DNA of 64,000 nucleotides, from positions 1,860,001 to 1,924,000 of the forward strand of contig NC_064654.1 of the NCBI RefSeq assembly GCF_001723175.1, read 5' to 3'. Below are positions 36,805 through 48,824 of this stretch, in pieces. A model generated the notes under the pieces. The model had not been told where the DNA came from. It saw nothing but the letters and a program-made list of their open reading frames with translations, and searched no databases. How positions within the stretch are numbered: position 1 is the first letter of the stretch; every line of letters starts with the position of its first letter. Made by a program: the position numbers and the translations under genes. The stretch comes from Penicillium oxalicum. Its lineage: Eukaryota; Ascomycota; Eurotiomycetes; Eurotiales; Aspergillaceae.

Positions 36805-37743
36805 TTATAAGAGACCTTGCTTCGTCCAAATCCTCTCCGCAAAATTTCTGAGCTTTTGCTCGGAAATCACAAGATCTTTCTCCAGAGGTGGGTTTTGTGG
36901 GCGGCCAACTACCTTTTTCAAAGGGTAGATCCAGCTGTGTAGCAGTCGTAGCTGTGCCATCTGTGTAGGATTCTCCTGTAACCATTGCTATATTGTTCGT
37001 CCGAGATAATTTGAGGGTTGTAATGCGACGGGCTGAGAGAGAGAGCGAGATCTTGTAAGGCGACTATACTCTCGGGGAGATAATTCCCATCAATGCAAGA
37101 TGACCTCGGGGATTGTCCGATTAATATCAATGGTGACGACGAATTTCACTGACGAGGCACAGGCCTCTAACCATCCTCGAGCATCACGAGCTGGGTGTCG
37201 AGCAGACTCTCATAGCCCTACTTCGACAATAAAGCTTAGCTCCGTAGTCGTCTTTGAAGCAGGAGTCCAGCAGCCGTCAGCTTCCCTTTCCCAACTTCCG
37301 ATCCTAACTGTTGTTGAACCGAGGGGTTCTACATCATCTTCAAAGTTTATGGAATGCAGCCCAAAAAGGATAAGCAATTTGAATGATTCTGCTGCAATTC
37401 CGTGTTTAGGAGTCGGTATGACTTTCACGGCCAAGGTTCCTGTTTCTGTATTATAAGAGAATCGACAGTACTTGCTCGCTGGCGACCGATCGCCACCGAT
37501 TCTGGAGATTTCGACCGTAGGGACAGCCGTGAAGACAAGGTACTGATCACAGGATTTGTCTTGTTGAAGGACTTTTCGACGGTGCTCCAAGGTCTTTCGT
37601 AAACTCTGACTGCTAGTAAATGGATAGTGCTGCAGTCCCTCCACTAGTTGCGCCACAGCATTTCCAGAGTTGAACCCAGCAGTCGAGGGCTCGGAGAGTG
37701 AAGACGAAACATTGTTCACGGGAGATCTTTCCGGGAGGTCCAT
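36805..37743 (-). pseudogene. Broken conserved fungal hypothetical gene, three in-frame stops
   Basis: A single frame from ATG 37743 to TAA 36805-36807 spans 312 codons and is interrupted by TGA at 37210-37212, TGA at 37090-37092 and TAG at 36988-36990. Coding character continues in the same frame across all three: SWEREADGCWTPASKTTTEL before the first, ARGWLEACASSVKFVVTIDI between the first and second, WELSPREYSRLTRSRSLS after the second, and KDLVISEQKLRNFAERIWTK near the end. The order of these blocks resembles an uncharacterised Aspergillus/Penicillium family of about 300 aa. No frameshift is needed, and no GT-AG pair I can see removes the stops. Each stop differs by one C-to-T change from a sense codon (CGA, CGA, CAG). 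Most simply a recently inactivated copy. Function of the intact family is unknown to me. Confidence 0.7.
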
Positions 37744-39939
37744 GGGAGGCAGGCTCGGATAAAGAGCGCATGGTAGACAGAAATGCAGCTAGCAGGTAAG
37801 AGGGACAGGCACAACTGGTATAACGGACAGTTCAAAAAGACGAAGACGGTAGGATCATTCGTTTTGCCGTCCGATGGAATACTTACCTGCTCAGTTTTTT
37901 CTTTTGACCTCAGTTGGATAGTGATCTACTTTTACCCCATTCGTCTTTCCCCCAGATTCTTCTCCTCGATTTAATGTTGTGCCCAGATTTGCTGTGTTTG
38001 GCTAACCCAATTTGCGTGCCCATCATTTCTCAAGTATCTTTGAAATGATCAGCAATGAACGAAACTGATAAGATGCAGAATCCGTCTCAGTTGGCTCAGA
38101 CTTCCCGCAGTTGAACGTCATTCATTAGAGATTTCTCGGAAATTTGGCATTATCACGGCCCCTCAAGGCACTTGGATCAGGACTGGTGCTTGAGTGGGCT
38201 ACCGTTTGCTGTCTGTGATTTCCAAAAAGAAGCACTCGATCAATTGCCTTATTTCCAGACTTGAATTGAGCTACAGGAGTCGAGGGAGGCGTCCCTCTAA
38301 AGTTTCGGCACGGTTCGTTGGCTCTGTCAGGGGAGAGAATTATTCGTAGACATGACCGTGCATCTCTCCTTATGATTCTCCACTAGATGGGCTGCGTTTT
38401 GAGCGTAGAAGTAGCATAGAGATAGGACCCCGGTCAAATTTGAACATCCGCCGACAGTCATCATGCGTATCATCACTAGGACTTGTGAGATAAAACGTGG
38501 CTACTTTGAATGCATCTATTTGGCTATTCACCTACGTGATCATCTCATCCTGGGTGTTCTTTTGACCTTATCTTCCCACGCCAAGAATAAGGTTCCCTTT
38601 TTGTACGCCAGAGAAATTTCAGTTTCTTTTTTCAAATGTGCTGGGTGCGAGACATGGTTGGCGCATTTGGTGACTTGAGCCTGGCACATTAGTATCAAGA
38701 TTCGATGATGATGGCTTCTCAACCCGTCCAGGCTTTGTATAGCTCTTGCTCGGGAAATCTGAAAGCGAGTCACTTCTCTACTCGAGCTTAGGATTCAATC
38801 CTCAGAATCAGCCGCCTAAATTCAGGTCTTAACTCTTAAAGACATGCACGCAGTGAACAGGCCGTTGTCTTTTAACCTGCAGCAACTACCAAGCCGAGGC
38901 TTACCTATGCAGCACACTCGATAGAGATTCGAGACTCCTGTAATATTTACCACCTATCTGAATCCCTAGGAGCTTCAGCCCTGAAGGCACCGCCTGCGGC
39001 GATATCCTTGTGCGAGACCACCAATCGACACAATCCAGGCTCTTTCGAGTTCCTTTGAGATATACACACAACGGAAGACAGTCACCGAGGCCAATACATT
39101 GTCGATTAGTACTGTCTCCGCTGACATTTTAATAAATTAGGCCAGCAATTCTCTTGGAGGCTGTACGGAGGCCTGAGGTCGCGTCAAGTTGCTCAATGAA
39201 GAATCACTCATGAAAGCCGGTGCTAATGGTCCACCTTTTTCCATTCGCGGATTCCCTTGAATAATTTCGTGGGATAGAGATCCCAAATTCCAATCTATAA
39301 GAAGAATCTCTGCCTGTTTTTTTTCATATCCACTCCTGTCAAGAGGTTCCTATTTGCTGCTCACTGCCAACGAGTCATATAGGTGTTCAACGATGCAATG
39401 TCAGTGAGAGGCGATATCCATAGGAGATGATGCTGGATCAGGCAGTGTTTTAATACCCAAAATCAGACAATTAAAGAGCAAGCCTGGAGACATTGACAGA
39501 AAGGAACCCTTTGGACAGGCAGAAGATGGAAATCCTCTGGATCCATCGTAGGATGCTGGACCGAAAAGCAAACACAAAGTGCATCGAAACCTTCATCCGG
39601 CAGATACCGTTCTTCCATAAAGGGTCTCAAATTGAAATGAGGTTCCATTGAGCTCTGCCTCTACCAGGTATCAAAGCTTCATCTGACCAAAACATCGCTC
39701 GACAGCTCCAACTTCGAATGTCCATTCTGATTCTTAACATCTCCAGTTTCAAGTTGCCTCGCATGGCGTCCCCACCAGACTTGGATTCGTGCACAGACCA
39801 TCTCACCGCCGAAATTTCTTGTGCGCGGGCGGTGAAGGAGCCGAGCGGAGAACGCCAAGATTTCCTCACCCCCAAATTTTTCGTAGCGATTGCTCCGACC
39901 TGTCTCGAGACCAGCATTCGAGATCTTGGACAATCAAAG
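37744..39939. other. 2.2-kb intergenic region
   Basis: Between the pseudogene start and RRP14. Nothing firm; a possible methyltransferase remnant at 39463-39648 is listed apart. Confidence 0.5.
39463..39648 (-). pseudogene. Possible fragment of a class I methyltransferase-like protein
   Basis: A 61-codon minus-strand frame reads FMEERYLPDEGFDALCVCFS, followed by VQHPTMDPEDF. This resembles the LPFxDxSFDxVxxxFSVxYLxxPE strand-helix of SAM-dependent methyltransferases. No SAM-binding GxGxG part or downstream region was found nearby, so it would be a relic. Chance resemblance is possible. Confidence 0.25.
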
Positions 39940-41706
39940 ATGGACGACATCGAGGTTTGTACGGCCATCCCGCTCGGTGTAACTTCCTCACTAACTTTAT
40001 CCAGGACAGATTGCGCAGTCACGCGCAGGCTTTTGACGGATTGCTCTCATTGATCCCCGCTAAATATTACTACGGCGACGACAATACCAGTGTACGTGCG
40101 CGCTCTTGTCCCTCCCTGGTCAGATTTTCTTCTTGAACTCCACGGGCTGTCCGTGGACTTCCTACCCTGACTCTCCTCGTGTGCTGCATCTAATCATCGT
40201 CCGCATGCGCAGGATCAATGGAAGCGGAAAAAACAGACAAAAGAACAAGCACGCGAAGCCAAAAGAGCCAAATTGGACCCCGAGTCTGCCAAAACAGCCA
40301 AGGATATCATGGATGAACAAGCCCGCAAGCGAAAGCGCGAGGACGGATCTCTGGAGAGCGACTCCTCCGATGGGGAATTAGGGTCCGAGATCCCTGGCGA
40401 GGGACTCAAGCGAGGAGAAAAGGTCAAGAAGCAGAAACAGACCGAGGCCGAGGCCGCCGCTTCAAAGGCTCAGTCCAAGTCCAAGTCGGAGGAGATCGAG
40501 GCTCGAAAGAAGGCCAAGGAGGAGAAGAAGGAGCAGAAGAAGGCTGTCCAGAAGGAAAAGAAAAAGGCCAAGGAAACCGCCAAGAAAGAAAAGTCGCAAC
40601 AGGTCGAAAAAGCATCCACCGCAGCGGAGGACGCACCAAAGTCAAAGGCCGAGAAAAAGCCCGTCGAGAAACCGGCCGCTCCGGCCAACGAAAACCAGGA
40701 TGATGAAGATGACGATGAGGAGGGAGTCGCCGAGGAGGGATTCTCCATCGAATTCAATGAGGAACCCGAGGAGCCGTCCTCTGCCTCTTCCACTCGCGAC
40801 TCACCCAACACCTCCGCCCCGCAGTCAGGGTCGTCTTCCATATCCTCCATTGCGCCTCCATCCACCGGTGCTGACGCCCCGCCGGCTGAGACTAAGGCCT
40901 TAAAGGCCACCCCCGAGGAGTTGAAACAACGCCTACAGAAGCGACTCGATGAGCTTCGAGCGAAGAGACATGCCGACGGCTTCAACGGCAAGCCTGCTCG
41001 TAATCGTCAAGAGCTGATCGACTCGCGACGACAAAAGGCCGAGCAGCGCAAGGCTCACAAGAAGGAACTGCGCCAAAAGGCCAAGGAGGAGGAGCAGCGC
41101 CAAAAGGACGAGGCTATGGCTCGTCGCTTTTCCCCCGGTGGATCTGGATCCTTGCTCGCATCTCCCCGGTCCCCCGCCGAATCTGTTGGTTCCGCCAGCA
41201 ACAACTTCTCGTTTGGCCAGGTCATGTTCGCTGACGGCCAAATCGCCGATCCCACCCTCACTGGTGTTCGTGACAAATCCAAGGCTCGTGGGCCCCGAGA
41301 CAATGACACTGCTGCCCAGCTCAAGCTCGCCGAAGCGAAAAAGGCCCGGCTCGAAGGGATGGACCCGGAGAAGCGTGCCGAGCTGGAAGAAAAGGATGCC
41401 TGGTTGAACGCCAAGAAGCGCGCACACGGTGAACGTGTTCGTGACGACACTTCTCTCTTGAAGAAAGCCCTCAAGCGCAAGGAGACCGCAAAGAAGCGAT
41501 CTGAGCGGGATTGGAAGGAGCGTCTCGACACGGTATCACGGATGAAGGAGCAACGCCAGAACAAGCGCGAGGAGAACCTACGCAAGCGCCGCGAAGAAAA
41601 GGGCACCAAGGGCAAGGGCAAGAAGTCCTCCGGTGGTGCCAAAAAGAAGGCCCGCCCCGGCTTCGAAGGCAGCTTCAAGGCCAAGGTTGGCGCCAAGAAG
41701 AAATAA
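39940..41706 (+). CDS. RRP14: Ribosome biogenesis protein Rrp14/SURF6
   Basis: Nucleolar factor for 60S (and 40S) subunit assembly. Exon 1 (39940-39954) encodes only MDDIE, exon 2 is 40005-40091 (DRLRSHAQAFDGLLSLIPAK) and exon 3 40213-41706; total 531 aa. The Rrp14 N-terminal domain (FDGLLSLIPAKYYYGDD, then QWKRKKQTKEQAREAKRAKL) is followed by a Lys/Glu-rich charged linker, an acidic Ser-rich patch, and the SURF6 domain from about 240: ELKQRLQKRLDELRAKRHAD, RNRQELIDSRRQKAEQRKAH, then FSFGQVMFADG and the highly basic C-terminus KKKARPGFEGSFKAKVGAKK. The SURF6 domain and the tail LERKE-like LLKKALKRKETAKKRSERDW are diagnostic. Splice joints are supported by the FDGLL and QWKRKK motifs. Single-copy essential gene in yeast. 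Confidence 0.95.
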
Positions 41707-42637
41707 GCAACATACCCTTCTTTTTCTCTCTCTCTCTCTCCCCCCTCGTTATCCTCTTGAACCTACGGCTACTGGCCCGTAGTCTACATCCCCCTCCCGC
41801 TTCTTCCACGCCCGTCTCCAACCCCCTGTCTCCATTGCCTGGGATGTCTTGGCAACAGGCCGAGGATTGCTGCCCCCCGCTTCCGAAGAGTTTACTAAGA
41901 GAAAAAAGAACGGAGAGGGAGAGAAAAGAAAAAACAAAACATAAAAAAGTGCCTCTTGAAGACATCGATTTGGGAAATATCCACCGGGGAATTTGGTGTT
42001 TGGTGTTCACGCTGTGTTTCAGCGGCATTCACGTCATGTATCTATGTCAGCATGGGTAGCGATTTGATTTTCAATATGTGAATATAAGAATTCATCGTTC
42101 GGATATCCTGTCTTGCTTGCTTCCCCAGTCTGCAATGATGAGTGGCTGTTCAGTGTCTTTTTCTAGAGAGGTAAATTTTCGAAACCATACCATCTCCCGA
42201 GGGAGCTGATAACCTTCGAGTTCTCTGGCTCTGCACCGTTCAGCATTCCCCCGCGATGAGCAACGTGCTTTGAGGAAGATATCAGAGAAATAAATCGTCT
42301 TTCAATTCTGAACAAAGGAAAAAGAGAGTACCCCAGGGAACGCAGTTCCAAAAGAGCAGTTGGTTTGCTTGAGTAACTGACTAATACAACAGGAAGATAC
42401 TAACGCAGGGTCGAGGGTGGGATATGTACAAAGGCGTGCTGAAACAGGGATAAAACCAGAAAGAAAAGAAGATGGGAAGGATGGAGACCCTGTTCTAGAT
42501 TTGGGACGGACGCGATTGGGCGAGGTCCGAGAGTTTTTGGGAAAGACAATTCCACGGGGCGAAGAAGCATGATCCGCAACTTTGGAGGGTAGAGTATCAT
42601 AAAAATGAATAACGACAGAATAATTGACGCGGTTCAT
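41707..42637. other. Convergent intergenic region
   Basis: 3' flanks of RRP14 and the complex I gene. A CT run (41724-41745) follows the RRP14 stop. No gene recognised. Confidence 0.6.
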
Positions 42638-43489
42638 TTATCGGTAGGGAGCATCTGCACGAGCAGCAGCCGCAATCTCGGGCTCCCACTTGTCGCCGTT
42701 GGCCAAAAGCTTCTCCTTGTTGTACAGAAGCTCCTCGCGAGTCTCGGTGGCGTACTCGGCGTTGGAGGCTACACGCATAATGGGAGAGGTTAGCTGATTC
42801 GAGAACACACACCGAGATATAGCCGGGGGGAGGAAAAACTGACTCTCCACAATGGCATCGACCGGGCAGCTCTCCTGGCAGTAGCCGCAGTAAATGCACT
42901 TGGTCATATCAATATCGTAACGGGTCGTCCGACGGCTGCCGTCCTCACGCTCCTCCGCCTCAATGGTGATAGCCTGCGCCGGGCAGATGGCCTCGCAGAG
43001 CTTGCAAGCAATGCAACGCTCCTCACCAGTAGGATAACGACGCAGAGCGTGCTCGCCACGGAAACGGGGAGAAATGGGACCCTTTTCGAATGGGTAGAAG
43101 ATGGTGTATCTAAGCCGCGAAAGACGCCCACGTTAGCCAGCGTGCAATTGAGGAGAATTGCGCTCACTGCCGACTCTCCACGAGTCCGCAATGCCAACAT
43201 TCTGTCGCTAAGAGATGAATACTCACGGTGGACGGAAAAACTGCTCCAGCACCACGTACATGCCGCGGAAGATCTCGGCCATGAGGAAGTACTTGCTCGC
43301 CTTATCCAGCGAGGACTCCGCGCCCTGGTCCCAGCGCTTAGGCGGGGGCAAGCGGAAGCCAGGCTGGGGAGGGCCCGCTGGAGTGGCTGCGCGGGACACC
43401 GAGGAAGAGAAGTTTGCGGCCGACCCGATGGGCATGAAGGGAGACCGGCGGAAGGCGATCAGCCTGGCGACCGAGCGAGAGGTAGCCAT
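42638..43489 (-). CDS. NDUFS8: NADH:ubiquinone oxidoreductase 23-kDa subunit (TYKY/NDUFS8), complex I
   Basis: Matrix-arm subunit that carries two [4Fe-4S] clusters (N6a, N6b) passing electrons to ubiquinone. Exons 43227-43489, 42844-43109 and 42638-42768 give 219 aa from ATG 43489 ([20 protein letters not shown]). The basic, Ser-rich first 35 residues are a mitochondrial presequence. Two ferredoxin motifs are complete: [17 protein letters not shown] and [17 protein letters not shown], the eight Cys ligands. [20 protein letters not shown] and [20 protein letters not shown] match fungal orthologues throughout. Intron 2 leaves VETSNAEY at the joint. It is head to head with the mitochondrial acyl carrier protein gene, itself a complex I subunit. 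Housekeeping expression is expected. Confidence 0.96.
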
Positions 43490-43847
43490 GGCGAAACCTG
43501 GGCGAGGCGATTGAGATGTCGGAGGGGGACGGGAGGGGGGCGCGCGTGTAGCGGAAGCGAGGTTGATCGAGGAAGAGACGAGGAGCTTCAACGAGAATGG
43601 GCTGGTATGCGGTTGCAGGTGTTTGCAGGCTGGGGGGGGGAAGATTGCTTAGGTCATTCATTTCTGCCGGGTGCTGATTGGTGGGCGGCAGGATTTTGCG
43701 CAACAGCATCACTTCCCGACCTTCTTCCCTTCTGATCCCGTCCCTTTCTCCATCTAACCGCCCTCTTCCACTCCCACTCCTTCCGTCTCGACTCCCGTCT
43801 CTGCCAGTCGGCGCTTTCGTGCACGTTCAAATTCTCCATCCATCACC
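43490..43847. promoter_or_regulatory. Bidirectional promoter for two complex I genes
   Basis: 358 bp separate the start codons of the 23-kDa subunit gene (-) and the ACP gene (+). A CCAAT box (ATTGG on +, 43677-43681) lies mid-way, a possible site for the HapB/C/E complex that activates respiratory genes. Pyrimidine-rich DNA (43715-43800) leads into the ACP start, as in many strongly expressed fungal genes. No TATA is obvious. Confidence 0.55.
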
Positions 43848-44724
43848 ATGTTCCGCTCCGCCATTGTTCGCTCCTTGAGGGCCTCCGCCCCCCGTGCCGC
43901 TATCAAGACCGCGGCTCCCATCCAGATCCGCAGCTCTCCCATTGCTGTCCAGATGGCCCCTCGCATGGTCTCTCTGAGCATCCGTTTCTACTCTGCCCCT
44001 GCTGGTCTGTCCAAGGACGAGATTGAGGGCCGGATAGTCAACCTGCTGAAGAACTTCGACAAGGTACGTTGACGTATCTCGTGATGGCCGAATGGCGAGA
44101 TGATATAAGATTTCCGATTCTTCGATGTCATTGGTCTCTGTGCCTGGGAAGCTTCGTGCTAACATCTGCTTTTCCACGTAGGTTTCCGATCCTAGCAAGG
44201 TTAGTTGAGAAATCGCGATCTCAGCCCCACGGATCATCCGTCGGCTGCCCTCGGGAATATTATCTCGCAAAGAGCGGTGCTCTCACGAACGGAACACAAC
44301 GGACTCGTGTTGATCAATTTTCTTTTGTATAGATCACTGGTGTCTCTCACTTCTCCAACGACCTGGGCCTTGACAGCTTGGACACCGTTGAGGTTGTGAT
44401 GGCTATTGAGGAGGTACGCGACCAGCTTCTCTTTCCCTCGGGAAACGCGATCAGGTCACCGACAGTTGCTGACTATGCCAACAGGAGTTCAGCATTGAGA
44501 TCCCCGACAAGGAGGCCGACCAGATCCACAGCAGTAAGTTTCTCGTGATGCTCAATCAGATGACTCTGTTCCTTCGCGACAGAAGACTAATGTATGATGC
44601 AACCGCAATAGTCGAGAAGGCTGTTGAGTACATCAAGGCTCAGCCCGATGGTATGTCATCTACCCCCTCCTGGCTCTGACTCCTGTCTTTGCTCTATGCT
44701 CACATTTGGCTCATAGCTCACTAA
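43848..44724 (+). CDS. ACP1: Mitochondrial acyl carrier protein (complex I subunit, NDUFAB1/ACP1)
   Basis: Carries acyl groups on 4'-phosphopantetheine for mitochondrial type II fatty-acid and lipoate synthesis, and is also a structural subunit of complex I bound to LYR proteins. Six exons: 43848-44063, 44182-44199, 44333-44413, 44485-44533, 44612-44650 and 44717-44724, total 136 aa. Residues 1-50 (MFRSAIVRSLRASAPRAAIK) are a presequence. The carrier domain starts at LSKDEIEGRIVNLLKNFDK. The phosphopantetheine Ser is in DLGLDSLDTVEVVMAIEEE. The end is EFSIEIPDKEADQIHS then EKAVEYIKAQPDAH. Exon 2 has only 18 nt (VSDPSK) and the last exon gives two residues plus stop; all joints fit GT-AG and frame. 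Shares its promoter with the 23-kDa subunit. Confidence 0.95.
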
Positions 44725-46048
44725 ACGTTGAACACTGAAAATTTGGGGGGCGAGTGCTGTGGGAGTCGGATAGAACATGGATTGGGTCTGTGGCGTTGGC
44801 CACGGAAGATGCGTGGAAAAAGCAAGTCTTCCCTGCTTGTCCAGCGCTACTTTGTATGTTGCAATACATGCTAGTGCTCTCTTCTTTTTCTTCCATGTCA
44901 TGTATATCATCTTGAATGCAGTTTTGAAGCAGTATTGATTTGTGGATCTCCCCGCTTCTTTTCTTTCCTTGGATCGGGATCCTTCTATGTGGGTGTGCAC
45001 TCTTCTTTCTATCGTATCTCGTCCCTGCCTCGGCAACTTTTGAATCCGAGAGCATCTATGTGACGGGCCGACTTGCCTGCATCAACGTCGGCATGATCAG
45101 CATCAGCGTCACCTTGGGTGAGTGAAGGTCACAAACAGAATCGCAATCGCAGGATCGCCATGATTGATGAATGAAATTGTCCTTGTGGCAAGTGTGCCAT
45201 CTGCACGATAGGTAGCAATGCACAATCTCCACTGCACTGCCAATCATAGCATTGCTTGCGAATAACTCCCGTCTCTCGACACTACTGCTCGTCCTGTGAA
45301 ACCGCTTTTCATGCTTCATTTGCCATGAAACCGGCCTCCTCTGGAATAGTCTCTCCCGCCGGGCAGAGTAGACCCTAGCCAACCTAGAGACTCAAGCACC
45401 TGGAATCTTTCTGACTCCAGAGGGGGAGGAATCAGGTAGCTGGCTCACGGGCAGTAGTCCTGGCTCCAGTGTTGGATCTCCCAGTTTGGCTTGCTGTTCA
45501 GGCTAGTGCTTTCTATAGCTTACCAGATACATCTTGGGAAAACCAAAACAGGAAGAATACAAAAGACGGAAAGACTCAAGATATATCTGGCGTGTCCAGG
45601 CCCCAATTGTTGTTTGGAGTGGCCATGTCTTTTCTCTAACCACAGTCTATACTCGACATGGACTAGTTCTCGACTGCCACGACTGCGTGCTGCGTCTTTC
45701 CTTTTCAGCTCCTTTTCACGTCCACCCGGTCCTGCTGTTTGGGTCCCCCCCTGACAGGCTGCTCCCGACCGGTCCCACTTTACTTTGAGAAAGCGGCGAA
45801 CGGTCTCTTGGTCCAACTACTCGTGACTTTCGACCATCTTTCTCCGCGAGACAATTTAGGCCCTCTGCGACTGGCAGGCAGGTTGGCTCAGATACCACCA
45901 ACACCACATTTCCTCTTAACCCTGTGGCTATCCGAGAGATCGCCTCTCCGCCCTTCGTCTTACAGCCTCGTCTCCTCGACCACCTCAACCCCCACCCACC
46001 GCCCCCCCCCCCTCCTCCTCGTCCTTTTCCTCCTCACCTGTGGTCATC
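44725..46048. other. 1.3-kb intergenic region, ACP 3' flank and VPS74 promoter
   Basis: Both neighbours are on the plus strand. C/T-rich from 45900 to the VPS74 start. No gene recognised. Confidence 0.5.
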
Positions 46049-47417
46049 ATGTCATCCGGAGGCTTGACTCGGCGACGAGGCGGCGGTCGAGGCGCTGGCG
46101 CAGATGACCAAGACGATAGCCGGGTCTCCTCACCTGTGCAGAGAAATGGATCCGCAATGGAGAACCGCGGTCCCGAGACCTCATACACCAACACGGAGAA
46201 TGGCCACAAGATCGCATTCGACCCTCGTGACCTGAGTGAGACTGAAGAACGCAACAAGCAACCGAAACTTACATTGATGGAGGAAGTACTGTTGCTGGGG
46301 TTAAAAGACAAGCAGGTAAGCTGAATTGGGACCCAATGCGTTTTGGGGAGATAAGAAAAAAAAAGAGAGGGCAAGAAGCGGTTGGCAGATATGCTTCCGT
46401 TTGAGTGCCGATTGAGGGGGGAGGGGAGGAGGAATGGTCTGATGCTGACTGGCCTTCTGAATTCACGCGATAGGGCTACCTGTCATTCTGGAACGAGAAT
46501 ATATCGTATGCGTTGCGAGGATGCATCGTCATCGAGCTCGCTCTCCGGGGTCGCATCAGCATGCAGAAGGATTCGTCGCGACGACGCTTCCCCTTGGCCG
46601 ACCGCATCATCGAGGTCGTTGACGATACGTTGACCGGCGAAGTCTTGCTGGACGAGGCGCTAAAGATGATGAAATCGAGCGAGAAGATGAGCGTCAATTC
46701 ATGGATTGACCTGATGAGTGGTACGTTTTCCCGAGTCGGGACGGACTGAGCTTCTCCCTAGACCATTGTATTGACTCCCGGACCGCGATCGCATTCTATA
46801 GGAGAGACCTGGAACCTGATGAAGATCGGATATCAATTGAAGCAAGTGCGCGAACGCTTGGCAAAGGGTCTGGTGGATAAGGGTATTCTACGAACCGAGA
46901 AGCGCAACTTCTTGCTCTTCGATATGGCGACGCATCCCGTGGCCGACGGGGGTGCCAAGGACGATCTACACAAACGCGTGCGCAACATCTGCACCAACCG
47001 GACAGTCATTCTTCCTCCTAGCCCGTGGTTGCCCGAGGACGCCGAATTCCGCTACCTTCGGACGGTCACCATGGTATGCGCTGCATACGCGGCCAACGTG
47101 TTGGAGAACGCCCTGGTCACCATGAGCCACGAAGCCCGTGAGAGGGCCTTTGCACAGGTGGATGAACTCCTGGCCGAATACTCACAATGGCCGTTTGGTC
47201 GCCGGGCGGGCGGCTCGCAGGCCATTGGGGCCAATCTGGCCCAGGCGATCAATGAGGAGATCAACCGAGGCAATAGAGATCGTGAGCTTCAATTGGAGGT
47301 ATGCTTCTGATCTTCTTCTCCAATGGTGTTTCAAGACATTCAACGTATACTGACTTTTCGACTCAGATTGTTGCAGCGTGCCTCAGTGTTTTTACCAGAC
47401 TTGATTCTTTACTCTAA
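46049..47417 (+). CDS. VPS74: Golgi phosphoprotein 3 family, Vps74
   Basis: Peripheral Golgi protein that binds PtdIns4P and the tails of glycosyltransferases to retain them by COPI-dependent recycling. Exons 46049-46315, 46474-46720, 46802-47298 and 47367-47417, total 353 aa. The N-terminal 75 residues are disordered with an Arg/Gly cluster ([17 protein letters not shown]). The GPP34 fold then runs: [98 protein letters not shown] and [12 protein letters not shown]. The C-terminal hydrophobic piece [16 protein letters not shown] comes from the last small exon. All diagnostic strands are present. The translation start ([12 protein letters not shown]) is the first ATG in the frame. Confidence 0.96.
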
Positions 47418-48824
47418 ATGACAGGAAAGCCCCAAAGCTTCCCTTTAATACGCTGTCCTCCCTCGCTTCCTCTCCTTCTCTTCTTCCCATGACTCTTTAT
47501 CTACTCTACCTTTCTTCGGATCCGTTACATTCTATCTCGTTTCCTTTAAGGCAACAGGCTTTGCGGAGGGATCGTTCTGGTTCTCTCATCCGTCAGTCCT
47601 CCCCTTCATCGCATCCAATCTGTCTTTCTGTGGCTTGAACTTCGAAAGAGCGTGTTTTTGTGGCATTTTGGACTATCTGGTCAAAATTCATTCTTGTATG
47701 GAATACTTCATCTTGCACCCTTGCTTCGTGCACTTGACTTGCTTGGTTCTTTGCTTCTTTGTTATTGGACTATCCACAAATGGCTTCTTCGCGTCTGTGC
47801 TGTCTTTGTCGTCACCGATTGTGCTTATATAGATGCGACCAGTCTTGAAGGAGCGAAGGAAGATTGAATCCATCAATCCATCCGTCTTTCAGGCTGTAGG
47901 TCTGCGATGGGGATGCTAACACCAGGGCGAGGCACTGTTCGACGGTGTCACTCGGTGACTCTTATTGTTGTTGTTTTTACTTCAGAGCTGGTGGTTGAGC
48001 AACCGTGTCACACCCACTCACGTTGTAGAATCGAGTGCTGCTCTTGTCTGACCTCTTCTTGTTCCTGTAAATGTGACTCCAGCAGAGTATTAGTCGTGGA
48101 GCTCCGTGGGAGTGCCTCTACTGGCGATGTCCTCAGCCCTCGAGTCGTGATTGGTGTCCCACAACCAGTCGCATTGGGACTCGTTTCAGGAGCTTGGTGA
48201 TCTCTCATCACAACTAATGAAGGGGTGTTTGAGACACATGTACAGCACACTATGTGTTTCAATTTCCCACTCATTTAACCTCATCGGAGGGACCTTTCAA
48301 AACCCCAGATCATTTTTCTCTGACGGAGTGATGGGTAACCTGATCGTTTTCCTGACTTTGCGCCAGATCAGCGACTTGCCAAGTGAGTCCGTTCGCCTGA
48401 CGCAGCCGAATGACGAAAGTCATCAGGGGGCATCGCTCGGCCACCAGACAACCTCTTCCGCCACCTGATCCACACAAGGTAAACGGCAAGAGCCAACGAT
48501 CGTTCCTCACCAATAGCGATGTTAGTGAGAAGTGAGGCGCAGTGATCGGATTCGAATACGGAAAGCACGAGGCCAGATGGGAAATACACATCTGGTCATC
48601 GGGGCTTTCCTGCCTGTCTCGAAAGCATGGATTCAGCCTCTCGACATGCACTTATATGATCGGCGCTGATTCCCTACCCCTCCTCCCCCAGTTATGGCTT
48701 GAAGGACGAGAGAAGAAAGTCCGCAGTTATTTTTATCGTTGCTTCTCGTCTCGACAATATAGACGTACCTCGCTCAAGCAAAGGCCACGCCCAGCTTGAA
48801 GACACAGCAGATATCATTTTCATC
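47418..48824. other. 1.4-kb intergenic region, VPS74 3' flank and APP1 promoter
   Basis: Pyrimidine-rich at 47445-47600. No gene recognised; open frames are short and without family features. Confidence 0.5.
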
